From Rhizobium sp. J15 (GTDB taxonomy: Bacteria > Pseudomonadota > Alphaproteobacteria > Rhizobiales > Rhizobiaceae): a stretch of DNA of 64,000 bases. Below, piece after piece: positions 42,797 to 52,122 of this stretch. The translations under genes were made by a program, and so were the position numbers. Location: the NCBI RefSeq assembly GCF_002531825.1, contig NZ_NWSX01000003.1:1-64000 (forward strand), in the 5' to 3' direction. Each line of letters begins with the position of its first letter. Within the stretch, counting starts at the first letter, position 1. The notes beneath the pieces were generated by a model. The model was not told the DNA's origin. It saw only the letters and a list, made by a program, of their open reading frames with translations, and did not search any database.

Positions 42797-43996
42797 TCAG
42801 AGCGCCGGCCCGGTGGTGCTCCAGGGCGATTCGTAGAGCTCGTAGAGCGCCACCGCGGCCGCACCCTGCGCCCAGAAATCGTCGCTCGAATCGTCGAAGA
42901 CGAGTTCGCTCACCCCACGCAGCGAGGGCGGAATGGCGAGCGCATAGGCATCGCGCAGGCTGTTCAAAAAGGGTTCGCCGAGCGCCAGGCTGGAGCCGAC
43001 AAGGATGACTCGCGGCGGTGCAAACAGCGTCACGATGTTGGCGATGGTCAATCCCACCGCTTCGCCGGCGCGGATGGCGGCGCCGATCAGCCGGTCGTCA
43101 TCGGCCTTGATCAGCGCCTGGGCATGGGTCATGCCGCGCCCGAGGCGGATCGCTTCGGCAAAGCGGCCATCGGCCTGCTGTTCGCCGAGGATCGCGCTTT
43201 CGCCGGCCTGGCTGAAAAGCCGCACCACGCCCTGCGGTCCCATGCCGAGCACGAGATCGCCGAGATTGTGGCTGAGGCCACCGGCGCCGCGGAATAGGCT
43301 GTTGCCGTGCAGGACGCCGAGTCCCAGCGTTTGTTCCAGCGAAATCAACACCATATCCTCGAGATCGCGCGCCTTTCCGAACCAGTGATGGCCGAGCGTG
43401 ATGGCGTGGGCGTCGCTCTCGACGATGGTCGGCGTTGCAAGCCGCGCCGACATCTCGGCGGCGAAATCGACATTGGTGTCGCGAAAGATCGGGCTGCTTC
43501 TTATATAGCCGGTGCGGTGCTCGATGACGCCGGGGAAGCCGAGGCAGATACTGTCGACATCCTCAAGCGAAAGCCCGGCGTCGACGACGCAGCGCCGGAC
43601 GCCGTCTTCGACGAGATCGGCAATGACGCCGATCGGCTGCCGGTCGATGCGGATCGGCAGGGCAAGCTTCGAGAGCACGTCGCCGCGGAAATTGGTGACC
43701 ACGAAGACCATTCTGTTTGCGGCGATCTTGGCCCCGACAACGCGGGCCGCATCGGGATTGAGTTCCAGCGCCACGCGCGGCCTGCCGCGCACGGCCTCGT
43801 TGCGAATGTCGCCCTCGTGACGCGGCAGGATCAGCCCGTCGTCGAGCAACGAGGCGGTGATGGCGGAAACCGTGGTGGTGGAAAGTTCCGTCCGCTCGCT
43901 GATCTCGATACGTGAAATCGGTCCATGGCGCCGGACGGTGTCGAGCACGTTCAAGCGATTGATCGCGCGCATCAATTCTGGATCTGCAGTCTTCAT
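42797..43996 (-). CDS. ROK family transcriptional regulator
   Basis: A 399-residue protein with an N-terminal winged helix-turn-helix (VLDTVRRHGPISRIEISERTELSTTTVSAITASLLDDGLI) and a C-terminal ROK sugar-kinase-like domain (SLEQTLGLGVLHGNSLFRGAGGLSHNLGDL). The cysteine cluster that binds zinc in most ROK proteins (CxCGxxGCxE) is absent; the matching region reads MGPQGVVRLFSQ. It probably senses the transported sugar and controls both divergent operons from the 199-base gap. Confidence 0.9.
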   Translation of the reverse strand: MKTADPELMRAINRLNVLDTVRRHGPISRIEISERTELSTTTVSAITASLLDDGLILPRHEGDIRNEAVRGRPRVALELNPDAARVVGAKIAANRMVFVVTNFRGDVLSKLALPIRIDRQPIGVIADLVEDGVRRCVVDAGLSLEDVDSICLGFPGVIEHRTGYIRSSPIFRDTNVDFAAEMSARLATPTIVESDAHAITLGHHWFGKARDLEDMVLISLEQTLGLGVLHGNSLFRGAGGLSHNLGDLVLGMGPQGVVRLFSQAGESAILGEQQADGRFAEAIRLGRGMTHAQALIKADDDRLIGAAIRAGEAVGLTIANIVTLFAPPRVILVGSSLALGEPFLNSLRDAYALAIPPSLRGVSELVFDDSSDDFWAQGAAAVALYELYESPWSTTGPAL

Positions 43997-44108
43997 GAAA
44001 ATTAGCCGGCGGTCGTGTCAGTGGACGGAAGTCAATATTTTTAACGGGTTACGAAATAAATAGCAGGCAATCCGGCGCCCCTGTCAAGCGAATTTGGTAA
44101 AAATTAAC

Positions 44109-44159
44109 GCATTGGGTTGACATCCGGCGAAAGCTCCGCTGAATTAATCCGCATTGGGG
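44109..44159. promoter_or_regulatory. Promoter with flanking direct repeats before the sugar ABC operon
   Basis: CGCATTGGG occurs at 44109-44117 and 44151-44159, 42 bases apart (about four helical turns). Between them lies TTGACA (44118-44123), a good -35 hexamer, with an AT-rich candidate -10 near 44142. AAAAATTA also flanks both repeats. A regulator bound at the repeats would bracket the promoter; ROK is the obvious candidate (inference). Confidence 0.4.
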
Positions 44160-44195
44160 AAAAATTATGAGGATAGGTCCCCTGGGAGGAAAATC

Positions 44196-45500
44196 ATGAA
44201 TTTTATGCTGAAGAGCGCCGTCCTTGGCGGCAGGCGCATTGCATTGATGGCCGCAACAGCCGGCATGTTGCTGGCCGGAGCAGGTGCTGCCTCGGCGACG
44301 ACGGTGGTCAAATGGCTGCATCTTGAACTGGATCCGAAATTCATCGCGGTCTGGGAGGACATCGTCAAGAAATACGAAGCCCAGCATCCCGACGTCGACA
44401 TCCAGATGCAATTTCTCGAAAACGAGGCCTTCAAGGCCAAGCTTCCCACGCTGCTGCAATCCGACGACGTGCCGGATTTCTTTTTCAGCTGGGGTGGCGG
44501 TGTCCTGAAGCAGCAGTCCGAGACCGGCGCGCTCCAGGACGTGACGGCGGCGCTCGATGCCGATGGCGGCAAATTGCGCAAGGCCTATACCCCCGCATCC
44601 GTCAATGGCCTGACTTTCGAGGGTAAGACCTGGGCCATTCCCTACAAGGTCGGTCTGGTCAGCTTTTTCTACAACAAGGCGCTGTTCGCCAAGGCGGGCG
44701 TGAAGGCCGAAGACATCAAGACCTGGGCTGATTTTCTCGACGCGGTGAAGACGATCAAGGCGGCCGGCATCGTGCCGATCGCCGGCGGCGGCGGTGAGAA
44801 ATGGCCGATCCATTTTTACTGGAGCTATCTCGTCATGCGCGAAGGCGGCCAGAAGGTTTTCGAAGCGGCCAAGACGGGCGAGGGCGAAGGTTTCCTCGAT
44901 CCGGCGATCATCAAGGCCGGCGACGACCTTGCCGAGCTCGGCAAGCTCGAGCCTTTCCAGCCCGGCTATCTCGGCGCCACCTGGCCGCAGACGCTCGGCG
45001 TCTTCGGCGACGGCAAGGCTGCGATGATCCTCGGTTTTGAGAATACCGAGGCCAATCAGCGCAAGAACGCCGGCGACGGCAAGGGGCTTTCGTCCGACAA
45101 TATCGGCCGTTTCGTCTTCCCGACGGTCGAAGGCGGCACCGGCAAGCCGACCGATACGCTCGGCGGCCTGAACGGCTGGGCCGTCACCAAGAAGGCCTCC
45201 AAGGAGGCGATCGATTTCCTCGCTTTCCTGACGAATGCCGAAAATGAGCGGGTGATGGCGAAGGCCGGCATGTTGCTTCCCGTTGCCGTCGGAGCTGATG
45301 ACGGCGTCGTCAATCCGCTCCTGGCCGAATCAGGCAAGCAGCTTGCCGGTTCCACATGGCATCAAAACTTCTTCGACCAGGATCTTGGCGCGGCCGTCGG
45401 CCGTGTCGTCAACGACGTCTCGGTGGAAATCGTCTCCGGCCAGATGAATTCCAAGGATGGCGCCCAGATGATCCAGGACGCTTTCGAACTGGAACAATAA
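44196..45500 (+). CDS. CUT1 sugar ABC transporter, periplasmic binding protein
   Basis: A 434-residue exported protein with signal peptide (ALMAATAGMLLAGAGAASA) and the type 1 extracellular solute-binding fold of MalE-like proteins (KWLHLELDPKFIAVWEDIVKKYEAQHPDVDIQMQFLENEAFKAKLPTLL; LGGLNGWAVTKKASKEAIDFLAFL near the C-terminus). GGGAGGA precedes the ATG. First gene of a complete four-gene importer; the sugar is unknown, likely an oligosaccharide or polyol. Confidence 0.93.
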   Translation: MNFMLKSAVLGGRRIALMAATAGMLLAGAGAASATTVVKWLHLELDPKFIAVWEDIVKKYEAQHPDVDIQMQFLENEAFKAKLPTLLQSDDVPDFFFSWGGGVLKQQSETGALQDVTAALDADGGKLRKAYTPASVNGLTFEGKTWAIPYKVGLVSFFYNKALFAKAGVKAEDIKTWADFLDAVKTIKAAGIVPIAGGGGEKWPIHFYWSYLVMREGGQKVFEAAKTGEGEGFLDPAIIKAGDDLAELGKLEPFQPGYLGATWPQTLGVFGDGKAAMILGFENTEANQRKNAGDGKGLSSDNIGRFVFPTVEGGTGKPTDTLGGLNGWAVTKKASKEAIDFLAFLTNAENERVMAKAGMLLPVAVGADDGVVNPLLAESGKQLAGSTWHQNFFDQDLGAAVGRVVNDVSVEIVSGQMNSKDGAQMIQDAFELEQ

Positions 45501-45514
45501 CCAGCGCCTGCAGA

Positions 45515-45539
45515 GGCGCTCCGTCGCGAGCGGAGCGCC
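45515..45539 (+). other. Intercistronic hairpin after the binding-protein gene
   Basis: GGCGCTCCG / CGGAGCGCC forms a 9-bp stem with a seven-base loop and no T-run. Such hairpins after binding-protein genes usually protect the 3' end of that mRNA segment and give higher binding protein than permease levels. Confidence 0.6.
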
Positions 45540-45571
45540 GGTATTGCTGCCGACGAACGAAAGCAGGACCC

Positions 45572-46510
45572 ATGGCCAATATTTCAGTATCGACGATGAC
45601 ATCAGCCGCCAGCCCGGCAAGGCGAACGGCAAACAAGAAAAGTTCGGTCGCCCATGACCGGTTGACCGTGCTCTTGCTCTTTCTGCCGCCGGCATTGCTG
45701 CTCTTCACGCTCTTCGTCATCATGCCGATGGGCGAAGCGGCCTGGTACAGCCTCTACAAGTGGAACGGCTACGGCACGCCGACCGAGTTCATCGGCCTGC
45801 GCAATTTCCAGGTGCTGTTCCGCAATGCGGCTTTCACCCAGGCGCTCCTCAATAACGGCCTGATCATCGTCATCTCGATCTGCATCCAGGTGCCGCTCGC
45901 CATCTGGCTTGCGACCATGCTCGCCCACCGCATTCCAGGCGTGGTCGGCTACCGGCTGATCTTCTTCCTGCCCTACGTGCTGGCGGACGTTGCCGCAGGC
46001 CTGATCTGGCGCTTCGTCTATGACGGCGACTACGGCCTGTTTGCCGCCGTTTCCAACTTTTTCGGTTTCGCCAATCCTTATGTGCTCGCCGACAAGGACA
46101 TGGCGATCTATGCCGTGCTCGGCGTCATCGTCTGGAAATATTTCGGCTTTCACATGATGCTGTTCATCGCCGGCCTGCAATCGGTCGACAAGAGCGTGCT
46201 GGAAGCGGCCGAAATCGACGGCGCCACCGGCTGGCAGAAATTCCGCTACGTCACGCTGCCGCTGCTCGGCTCGACCTTGCGCCTGTCCATCTTTTTCGCC
46301 GTCGTCGGCTCGCTGCAGCTCTTCGACATGATCATGCCGCTGACCGGTGGCGGGCCGTCCAACTCGACGCAGACGATGGTCACCTTCCTCTACACCTATG
46401 GCGTCATGCGCATGCAGATCGGTCTCGGCAGCGCCGTCGGCGTGGTGCTCTTCATCATCTGCGTGACGCTCGCCTTCGGCTACAAAAGGATCTTCATGCG
46501 CCATGACTGA
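45572..46510 (+). CDS. CUT1 sugar ABC transporter, permease 1
   Basis: A 312-residue inner-membrane permease (MalF/UgpA type) with about six helices and the ATPase-contacting EAA loop EAAEIDGATGWQKFRYVTLPLL. AGCAGGA lies before the ATG at 45572. Its end overlaps the next permease by 8 bases, indicating coupled translation. Confidence 0.93.
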   Translation: MANISVSTMTSAASPARRTANKKSSVAHDRLTVLLLFLPPALLLFTLFVIMPMGEAAWYSLYKWNGYGTPTEFIGLRNFQVLFRNAAFTQALLNNGLIIVISICIQVPLAIWLATMLAHRIPGVVGYRLIFFLPYVLADVAAGLIWRFVYDGDYGLFAAVSNFFGFANPYVLADKDMAIYAVLGVIVWKYFGFHMMLFIAGLQSVDKSVLEAAEIDGATGWQKFRYVTLPLLGSTLRLSIFFAVVGSLQLFDMIMPLTGGGPSNSTQTMVTFLYTYGVMRMQIGLGSAVGVVLFIICVTLAFGYKRIFMRHD

Positions 46511-47351
46511 TATGAGCTCTTCCATCCGCATGCGCACCTCCACACGCATCTATCTCTATGTGTCGCTGAGCCTGATCGCGGCGATCGTGCTGGTGCCGTT
46601 GCTGACGACGGCGCTCGGCGGCTTCAAGACGCTGGGCGATCTGCGCACCAACCCCTTCGGCCTGCCGACGGAGTGGCAGTGGGCGAACTATACCGACATT
46701 CTCTTCGGCGAGCGTTACTGGCTGCAGATCGGCAACTCGCTTGTCATCGCGGCCCTCACCGTACTGCTGACGCTGATCGTCTCGTCGATGGCGGCCTTCG
46801 CCTTTGCCCATGTGCGCTTCTTCGGCTCGTCCTTCCTGCTCAATTATTTCCTGCTCGGCCTGATGTTTCCGGCCGCGACCGCGATCCTGCCGCTCTTCAT
46901 CCGCATCCGCGATCTCGGCCTGCTGAATACCTATTGGGGGGTGGTGCTGCCGCAGGTGGCCTTCGGGCTCGGCATGAGCATCCTGTTGTTCCGGAACTAT
47001 TTCCGCAACCTCCCGGAAGAATTGTTTCAGGCGGCCTTTGTCGATGGCTGCGGTTATCTCAGGTTCTTCTGGCACGTGTCGCTGCCGCTGTCCCGGCCGA
47101 TCGTCGCCACCGTCAGCATCATCTCCTTCGTCGGCAGCTGGAACAGCTACATCCTGCCGCTGATCATGCTGAACTCGGAGTCGAAATATCCCTGGCCGCT
47201 CGGCATCATGGTCTATCGCGGCGAATACGGCACGGAGTGGCAGCTGGTGCTGGCCTTCATCACGCTCACCATCCTGCCAACGATCATCGTTTTCTTCGTC
47301 GCCCAGCGGCACATCATCGCCGGTCTGACCGCCGGGGCGGTCAAGTCCTGA
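46503..47351 (+). CDS. CUT1 sugar ABC transporter, permease 2
   Basis: A 282-residue permease (MalG/UgpE type) with six helices and the EAA-type loop [24 protein letters not shown]. It starts within the end of permease 1; an ATG three codons later (46512) is possible. It pairs with permease 1 to form the channel. Confidence 0.93.
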   Translation: MTDMSSSIRMRTSTRIYLYVSLSLIAAIVLVPLLTTALGGFKTLGDLRTNPFGLPTEWQWANYTDILFGERYWLQIGNSLVIAALTVLLTLIVSSMAAFAFAHVRFFGSSFLLNYFLLGLMFPAATAILPLFIRIRDLGLLNTYWGVVLPQVAFGLGMSILLFRNYFRNLPEELFQAAFVDGCGYLRFFWHVSLPLSRPIVATVSIISFVGSWNSYILPLIMLNSESKYPWPLGIMVYRGEYGTEWQLVLAFITLTILPTIIVFFVAQRHIIAGLTAGAVKS

Positions 47352-47374
47352 GCCGAACCTTTGGAGCTGCAATC

Positions 47375-48448
<1,074 letters not shown>

Positions 48449-48476
48449 GCGGCCGATACTGGACGCATGGCGAGCA

Positions 48477-48497
48477 ATGGTCTATAGCCTATACCAT
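48477..48497. promoter_or_regulatory. Operator of the FadR-type regulator, site 1
   Basis: A 21-bp imperfect palindrome with ATGGT/ACCAT ends and matching TA steps inside. It shares its length and the sequences ATGGT and ATACCAT with the site at 50129. It overlaps the start codon of the dehydrogenase gene at 48496, so binding would block initiation of that transcript. Confidence 0.6.
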
Positions 48498-49260
48498 GAG
48501 TAGGCTTCAGAATAAGTCGGTCCTGATCACGGGCGGCGCCAATGGTGCGGGCGCGGCGAGCGCAAAGCTGTTTGCCGAAGAAGGCGCCCGCGTCATGATC
48601 GCCGACCGGGATGCAAAAGCGGCGGGGGCGCTGGTGGCTGAATTGCAGGCCCGCGATCTCGACGTCCGTTTCGTCCATGCCGATATTTCCAGGCCGCAAG
48701 AGGCTGAAACCGCCTATCGGGCGGCCCATGACGCCTTCGGTCGCGTCGACATCCTCTTCAATCATGCCGGCATCATCATCGTCAAACCGTTCCTGGAGTG
48801 CACGCTTGAGGAATGGGACGAGCTGATGGACAACAACGCCAAATCGGCGTTCCTGATGACTCGGCTGGTGCTGCCGGAAATGCTGGAGCGCGGCAAGGGC
48901 GTGTTGATCTTCACCTCGACGACTGGCGTGCGCGCGGCGACGCATCTGGAGGCTCTCTATTGCGCCTCGAAATCGGCAATGCACCAGATGGCGCGCGCCC
49001 TGGCGGTGGAATATCGGGATCAGGGGATCAGAGCCAATCTGATCTGCCCCAGTTTCGTGCGGACCCACCATGGCGAGCATGAGATCGAACAATTGCGCAG
49101 CTATGGCGTCTTTGCCTCGGAAAATGATGTCAACGCCATGCAGGGGCGCATCTGCGAGCCCGAAGAAGTGGCGGAAGTCGCGCTCTTCCTTGCTTCGGAT
49201 GCGTCCAGCTTCGTCAACGGCGCCGAGATCTTCGTCGACAACACATTCACGGCGGTGTGA
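48496..49260 (+). CDS. Short-chain dehydrogenase/reductase
   Basis: A 254-residue classical SDR. Cofactor motif TGGANGAGAASAKLFAEEGA, NHAG in strand 4, catalytic Ser in TSTTGVRA and YCASK with the Tyr-Lys pair; the C-terminal EIFVDNTFTA is usual. Substrate unknown. No ribosome site is visible before the ATG, which lies inside a palindrome, so the message may be leaderless. Similar to the SDR at 50171, with a GntR regulator between them. Confidence 0.88.
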   Translation: MSRLQNKSVLITGGANGAGAASAKLFAEEGARVMIADRDAKAAGALVAELQARDLDVRFVHADISRPQEAETAYRAAHDAFGRVDILFNHAGIIIVKPFLECTLEEWDELMDNNAKSAFLMTRLVLPEMLERGKGVLIFTSTTGVRAATHLEALYCASKSAMHQMARALAVEYRDQGIRANLICPSFVRTHHGEHEIEQLRSYGVFASENDVNAMQGRICEPEEVAEVALFLASDASSFVNGAEIFVDNTFTAV

Positions 49261-49263
49261 ATC

Positions 49264-49968
49264 GTGCTTTGGGGATTGAGACAAGTCGAACCTCAGGCGG
49301 CGCACGGCCTCGCCGTCGATCTGCTGCAGCGCCAGATCCACTCCGGTTTGTTGCTCCCGGCCGAGCGGCTGCCGGCCGAGCGCCAGCTGTCCGATCGCTT
49401 CGGAATCAGCCGCGTGACGCTCCGAGAAGCGCTGCGGGTGCTGGAAACCAATCAATATATTACGGTTCGCCGGGGCGCCCAGGGCGGCGCCTTCGTCAGC
49501 GATGAGGAGCGGCTGAGCCAGCTCGCGCGCCGCCGCATGAGCCGGGCGCCGGCGATGACGATGCGCGTGGTCGAGTTCCTCACCGTCAATCAGCTGGCGG
49601 CCGCCCGGCTGGCGGCGGTTCGGCGTGGTACGGCCGATCTCAAGCGCATGCGCCAGGCGATGGATATGATGACATCGGCGGAAAACGGGCCGCAGCGCAA
49701 ACAGTCCGAAGCCCTGTTCTTTCTTGCCCTTGGCGATGCGACGCAGAACCCACTGCTGTCACGCGCCATCGAAGACGGGCTGGCCGAGCTGTTTTTGCCC
49801 TTCGAAAAGGCGGCCCCCGAAGCGTCCGCGTCCAACGCATTGAAATCCTTCGAGCATCTGTTCCAAGCCCTCGGCAGCGAGGACGCCGCTTCCTCCGAGG
49901 CTGCCATGGCGGACCTGCACGCCCAGCTGTGGGACACCGTCCGTCGATTGACCCGGAACGCCGCCTGA
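49264..49968 (+). CDS. FadR-type GntR family regulator
   Basis: A 234-residue regulator: N-terminal winged helix (LAVDLLQRQIHSGLLLPAERLPAERQLSDRFGISRVTLREALRVLETNQYITVRRGAQGGAFVS) and an all-helical C-terminal ligand domain of the FCD type. The GTG start lies four bases after the preceding SDR stop, so the two are co-transcribed. The matching palindromes before both neighbouring SDR genes are its probable binding sites. Confidence 0.85.
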   Translation: MLWGLRQVEPQAAHGLAVDLLQRQIHSGLLLPAERLPAERQLSDRFGISRVTLREALRVLETNQYITVRRGAQGGAFVSDEERLSQLARRRMSRAPAMTMRVVEFLTVNQLAAARLAAVRRGTADLKRMRQAMDMMTSAENGPQRKQSEALFFLALGDATQNPLLSRAIEDGLAELFLPFEKAAPEASASNALKSFEHLFQALGSEDAASSEAAMADLHAQLWDTVRRLTRNAA

Positions 49969-49974
49969 TTTCTT

Positions 49975-50061
49975 CAGAGCAGGATGCCGAAAAGTGCGAG
50001 CGGTCCCTTCCGACGGCATCTGCTCTAACTCTTTAATCCAAAAAAGGATTCAGATTTCCGG
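49975..50061. repeat. Short rhizobial intergenic repeat
   Basis: The sequence AGAGCAGGATGCCGAAAAG...CGGCATCTGCTCTAACTCTTT is a partial palindrome of a kind seen often between rhizobial genes (recognised from general knowledge). The AGAGCAG/CTGCTCT ends can pair. No coding content. Confidence 0.45.
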
Positions 50062-50128
50062 CTGATCCGGCTCGGGATTCATCCTGTTCCCGCATTCAAA
50101 ATGCGCTTGACAACTGCCTTCCGATTTA

Positions 50129-50149
50129 ATGGTATTAACCTCATACCAT
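50129..50149. promoter_or_regulatory. Operator of the FadR-type regulator, site 2
   Basis: ATGGTAT-N7-ATACCAT, a perfect 7-bp inverted repeat 21 bp long, 22 bases before the SDR start. A TTGACA hexamer lies at 50107-50112, so the palindrome would sit over the -10 region. Same length and ends as the site at 48477. Confidence 0.75.
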
Positions 50150-50170
50150 TGATCCAATGCGGGAGGCATC

Positions 50171-50977
50171 ATGAACGTCACGGCGAGCATGTCTAGGGAA
50201 CTGGTGGTGAACGGGCGGCTGCGAGGGCGCACGGCCATCATCACCGGCGGCGCAAACGGGATCGGCCGCGCTGCCGCGCGCATGTTCGCGGCTGCCGGCG
50301 CCAGAGTGGCGATCCTCGATATCCAGGCGGAGGCCGGCAGCAGCGCTGTCGCCGAAATCGAAACGGCGGGCGGGCAGGCCATGTTCCTGCAGACGGATGC
50401 CTCGGATACGGCGGCGGTCCGCGCCGCGCTTGCGGCAGTCGTCGCCAAATGGGGCGTCGTCGATACGCTTTTCAGTCATGCCGGCACGATCATCGTCAAG
50501 TCGCTGCATGAAAGCACCGACAGCGATTACGAGCGTCTGATGAACATCAACGTTCGCTCATCCTTCGTGGTCTGCCGAGAAGTGGTTTCGCACATGCTTG
50601 AAAACGGCGGCGGCTCGATCGTCATCACCTCGTCGATCGGCGGCGAGAAGGGCTTCGGCCTCGAAAGCCTCTATTGCATGACCAAGGGTGCGGTCCTGCA
50701 GCTCGCCCGTTCCATTGCCATCGAATATCGCGACAGGGGAATTCGGGCCAATGCCGTCTGCCCGGGCTTCGTGAAGACGGCCCACGGACTTCGCGAAATC
50801 GACGAGCTCGACGGGCTCGGCCAGAAGTGGAACGAGGCGGACCTGCATTCGGTGCAGGGCAGGCTTTGCGAGCCGGAGGAGGTGGCCGCGGCCGCACTCT
50901 GGCTTGCTTCGGACGAGGCGAGCTTCGTCAACGGGTTGGCGCTCTACGTCGACAACGGTTGGTACGCCAAGGGTTGA
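50171..50977 (+). CDS. Short-chain dehydrogenase/reductase, second copy
   Basis: A 268-residue SDR: TGGANGIGRAAARMFAAAGA, SHAG, catalytic Ser in ITSSIGGEKG, YCMTK Tyr-Lys pair, and VDNGWYAKG at the end. GGGAGG lies four bases before the ATG. Related to the SDR at 48496 but diverged. It is followed closely by the betaine-type ABC transporter, so it may oxidise an imported compound such as a quaternary amine or amino-alcohol (inference). Confidence 0.9.
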   Translation: MNVTASMSRELVVNGRLRGRTAIITGGANGIGRAAARMFAAAGARVAILDIQAEAGSSAVAEIETAGGQAMFLQTDASDTAAVRAALAAVVAKWGVVDTLFSHAGTIIVKSLHESTDSDYERLMNINVRSSFVVCREVVSHMLENGGGSIVITSSIGGEKGFGLESLYCMTKGAVLQLARSIAIEYRDRGIRANAVCPGFVKTAHGLREIDELDGLGQKWNEADLHSVQGRLCEPEEVAAAALWLASDEASFVNGLALYVDNGWYAKG

Positions 50978-51007
50978 ACTGCAACACAACACGAAAAGGG
51001 GAATGCA

Positions 51008-51964
51008 ATGAAACGGCTTATGACTTCTGCAATCATGGCGCTCAGCGTCGCGACCGCCTCTCCCTCGATGGCTTTTCAGCCGGAGTCCGACCAGACGATC
51101 AAGCTGATGATCGCCGACTGGTCGTCAATGGCGATCGACACCGAGATTCTCAACATCATCCTGTCGACCTACGGCTACAAGGTGGAAAAGGTGGTCGCCG
51201 ACGATACCGCCCGCTATCCGGGCTTCGAGGCGGGCGACCTGACGATCGCGCTGGAGACTTGGCAGACCACGCAGAACGAGGTGTTTGCCGCTTCGCTCGC
51301 GACGGGCAAGATTCTCGACATGGGCGAGCTCGGCCCGCATGCCAAGGAGGACTGGTGGTATCCGGCCTAGATGGAGGAGAAGTGCCCGGGGCTGCCGGAC
51401 TGGCAGGCATTGAAGAAGTGCGCCGAAGCTTTCTCGACGCCGGAGACCGCGCCGAAGGGACGGTATCTCGGCGCGCCCGTGAGCTGGGGTGGCTACGACG
51501 AAGAGCGTATCAAGGCGCTGGATCTGCCCTTCGAGGTCGTTCATGCCGGCACGGACGCGGCGATGTTCGCCGAACTGAAATCGGCCTATGAGCGCAAGGC
51601 GCCGATCATTCTGTGGGTCTATGAGCCGCACTGGGCGCCGACGGTCTTCAAGGGCTCCTTCATCAAATTTCCGCCCTATGAGTCGGCCTGCTATTCGGAT
51701 CCGTCCTGGGGCGTAAACCCGGAAGCCGCCTACGATTGCAGCAAGCCGGAAGGCTGGATCAAGAAGATGGCCTGGGCCGGCGGCGAAAAGGTCTGGCCTT
51801 GCGCTTACGACATCACCCGCAAGTTCACCGTAGACGGCAAGGAACTTGGCCAGCTGGTCTACGAGGTCGACGTCAACGGCCGCACCGTCGAGGATGTCGC
51901 GATGGAATGGGCGAAGAAGAACGAAGCCACTTGGCGTTCCTGGGCTGCCTGCGCGGAAAAGTAG
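51008..51964 (+). pseudogene. Glycine betaine/choline-type ABC binding protein, interrupted by in-frame TAG
   Basis: The two parts read as one protein of about 318 residues in the same frame: signal peptide (MKRLMTSAIMALSVATASPSMA), the OpuAC/ProX-type domain start QTIKLMIADWSSMAIDTEILNIILSTYGY, then DWWYPA-stop-MEEKCPGLPDW and continuing to WAACAEK. The TAG at 51368-51370 stands where a residue such as Tyr would fit (a one-base change from TAC or TAT). The rest of the frame is intact. Either the gene is newly inactivated, the stop is read through, or the base is a sequencing error. GGGGA precedes the ATG. Confidence 0.85.
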
Positions 51965-51971
51965 GATAGCG

Positions 51972-51998
51972 GCGGGAGCCGGCGGACCCGGCTCCCGC
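51972..51998 (+). other. Intercistronic hairpin after the binding-protein gene
   Basis: GCGGGAGCCGG / CCGGCTCCCGC, 11-bp perfect stem with a five-base loop, eight bases after the binding-protein stop. No T-run, so more likely an mRNA-stabilising or attenuating hairpin than a full terminator. Confidence 0.65.
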
Positions 51999-52101
51999 TA
52001 AAGCGCGTCGCGTCAAACTTGATTCATGCGACGCGCTTTAGCTCTTTGTCTTTGCGCATGTCGTTGCCGCAAAACCGCTTCACACTTTTGCGCGACATGC
52101 T
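51999..52101. repeat. Rhizobial palindromic repeat (TAAAGCGCGTCGC type)
   Basis: TAAAGCGCGTCGC (51999-52011) and GCGACGCGCTTTA (52028-52040) form perfect 13-bp arms. A second imperfect palindrome follows (GCATGTCG...CGACATGC, 52057-52100, around AAAACCGCTTCACACTTTT). This composite is a common rhizobial intergenic element (general knowledge); here it separates the binding-protein and permease genes. Confidence 0.65.
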
Positions 52102-52122
52102 TTGTCGATTTGGGAGAACGAG

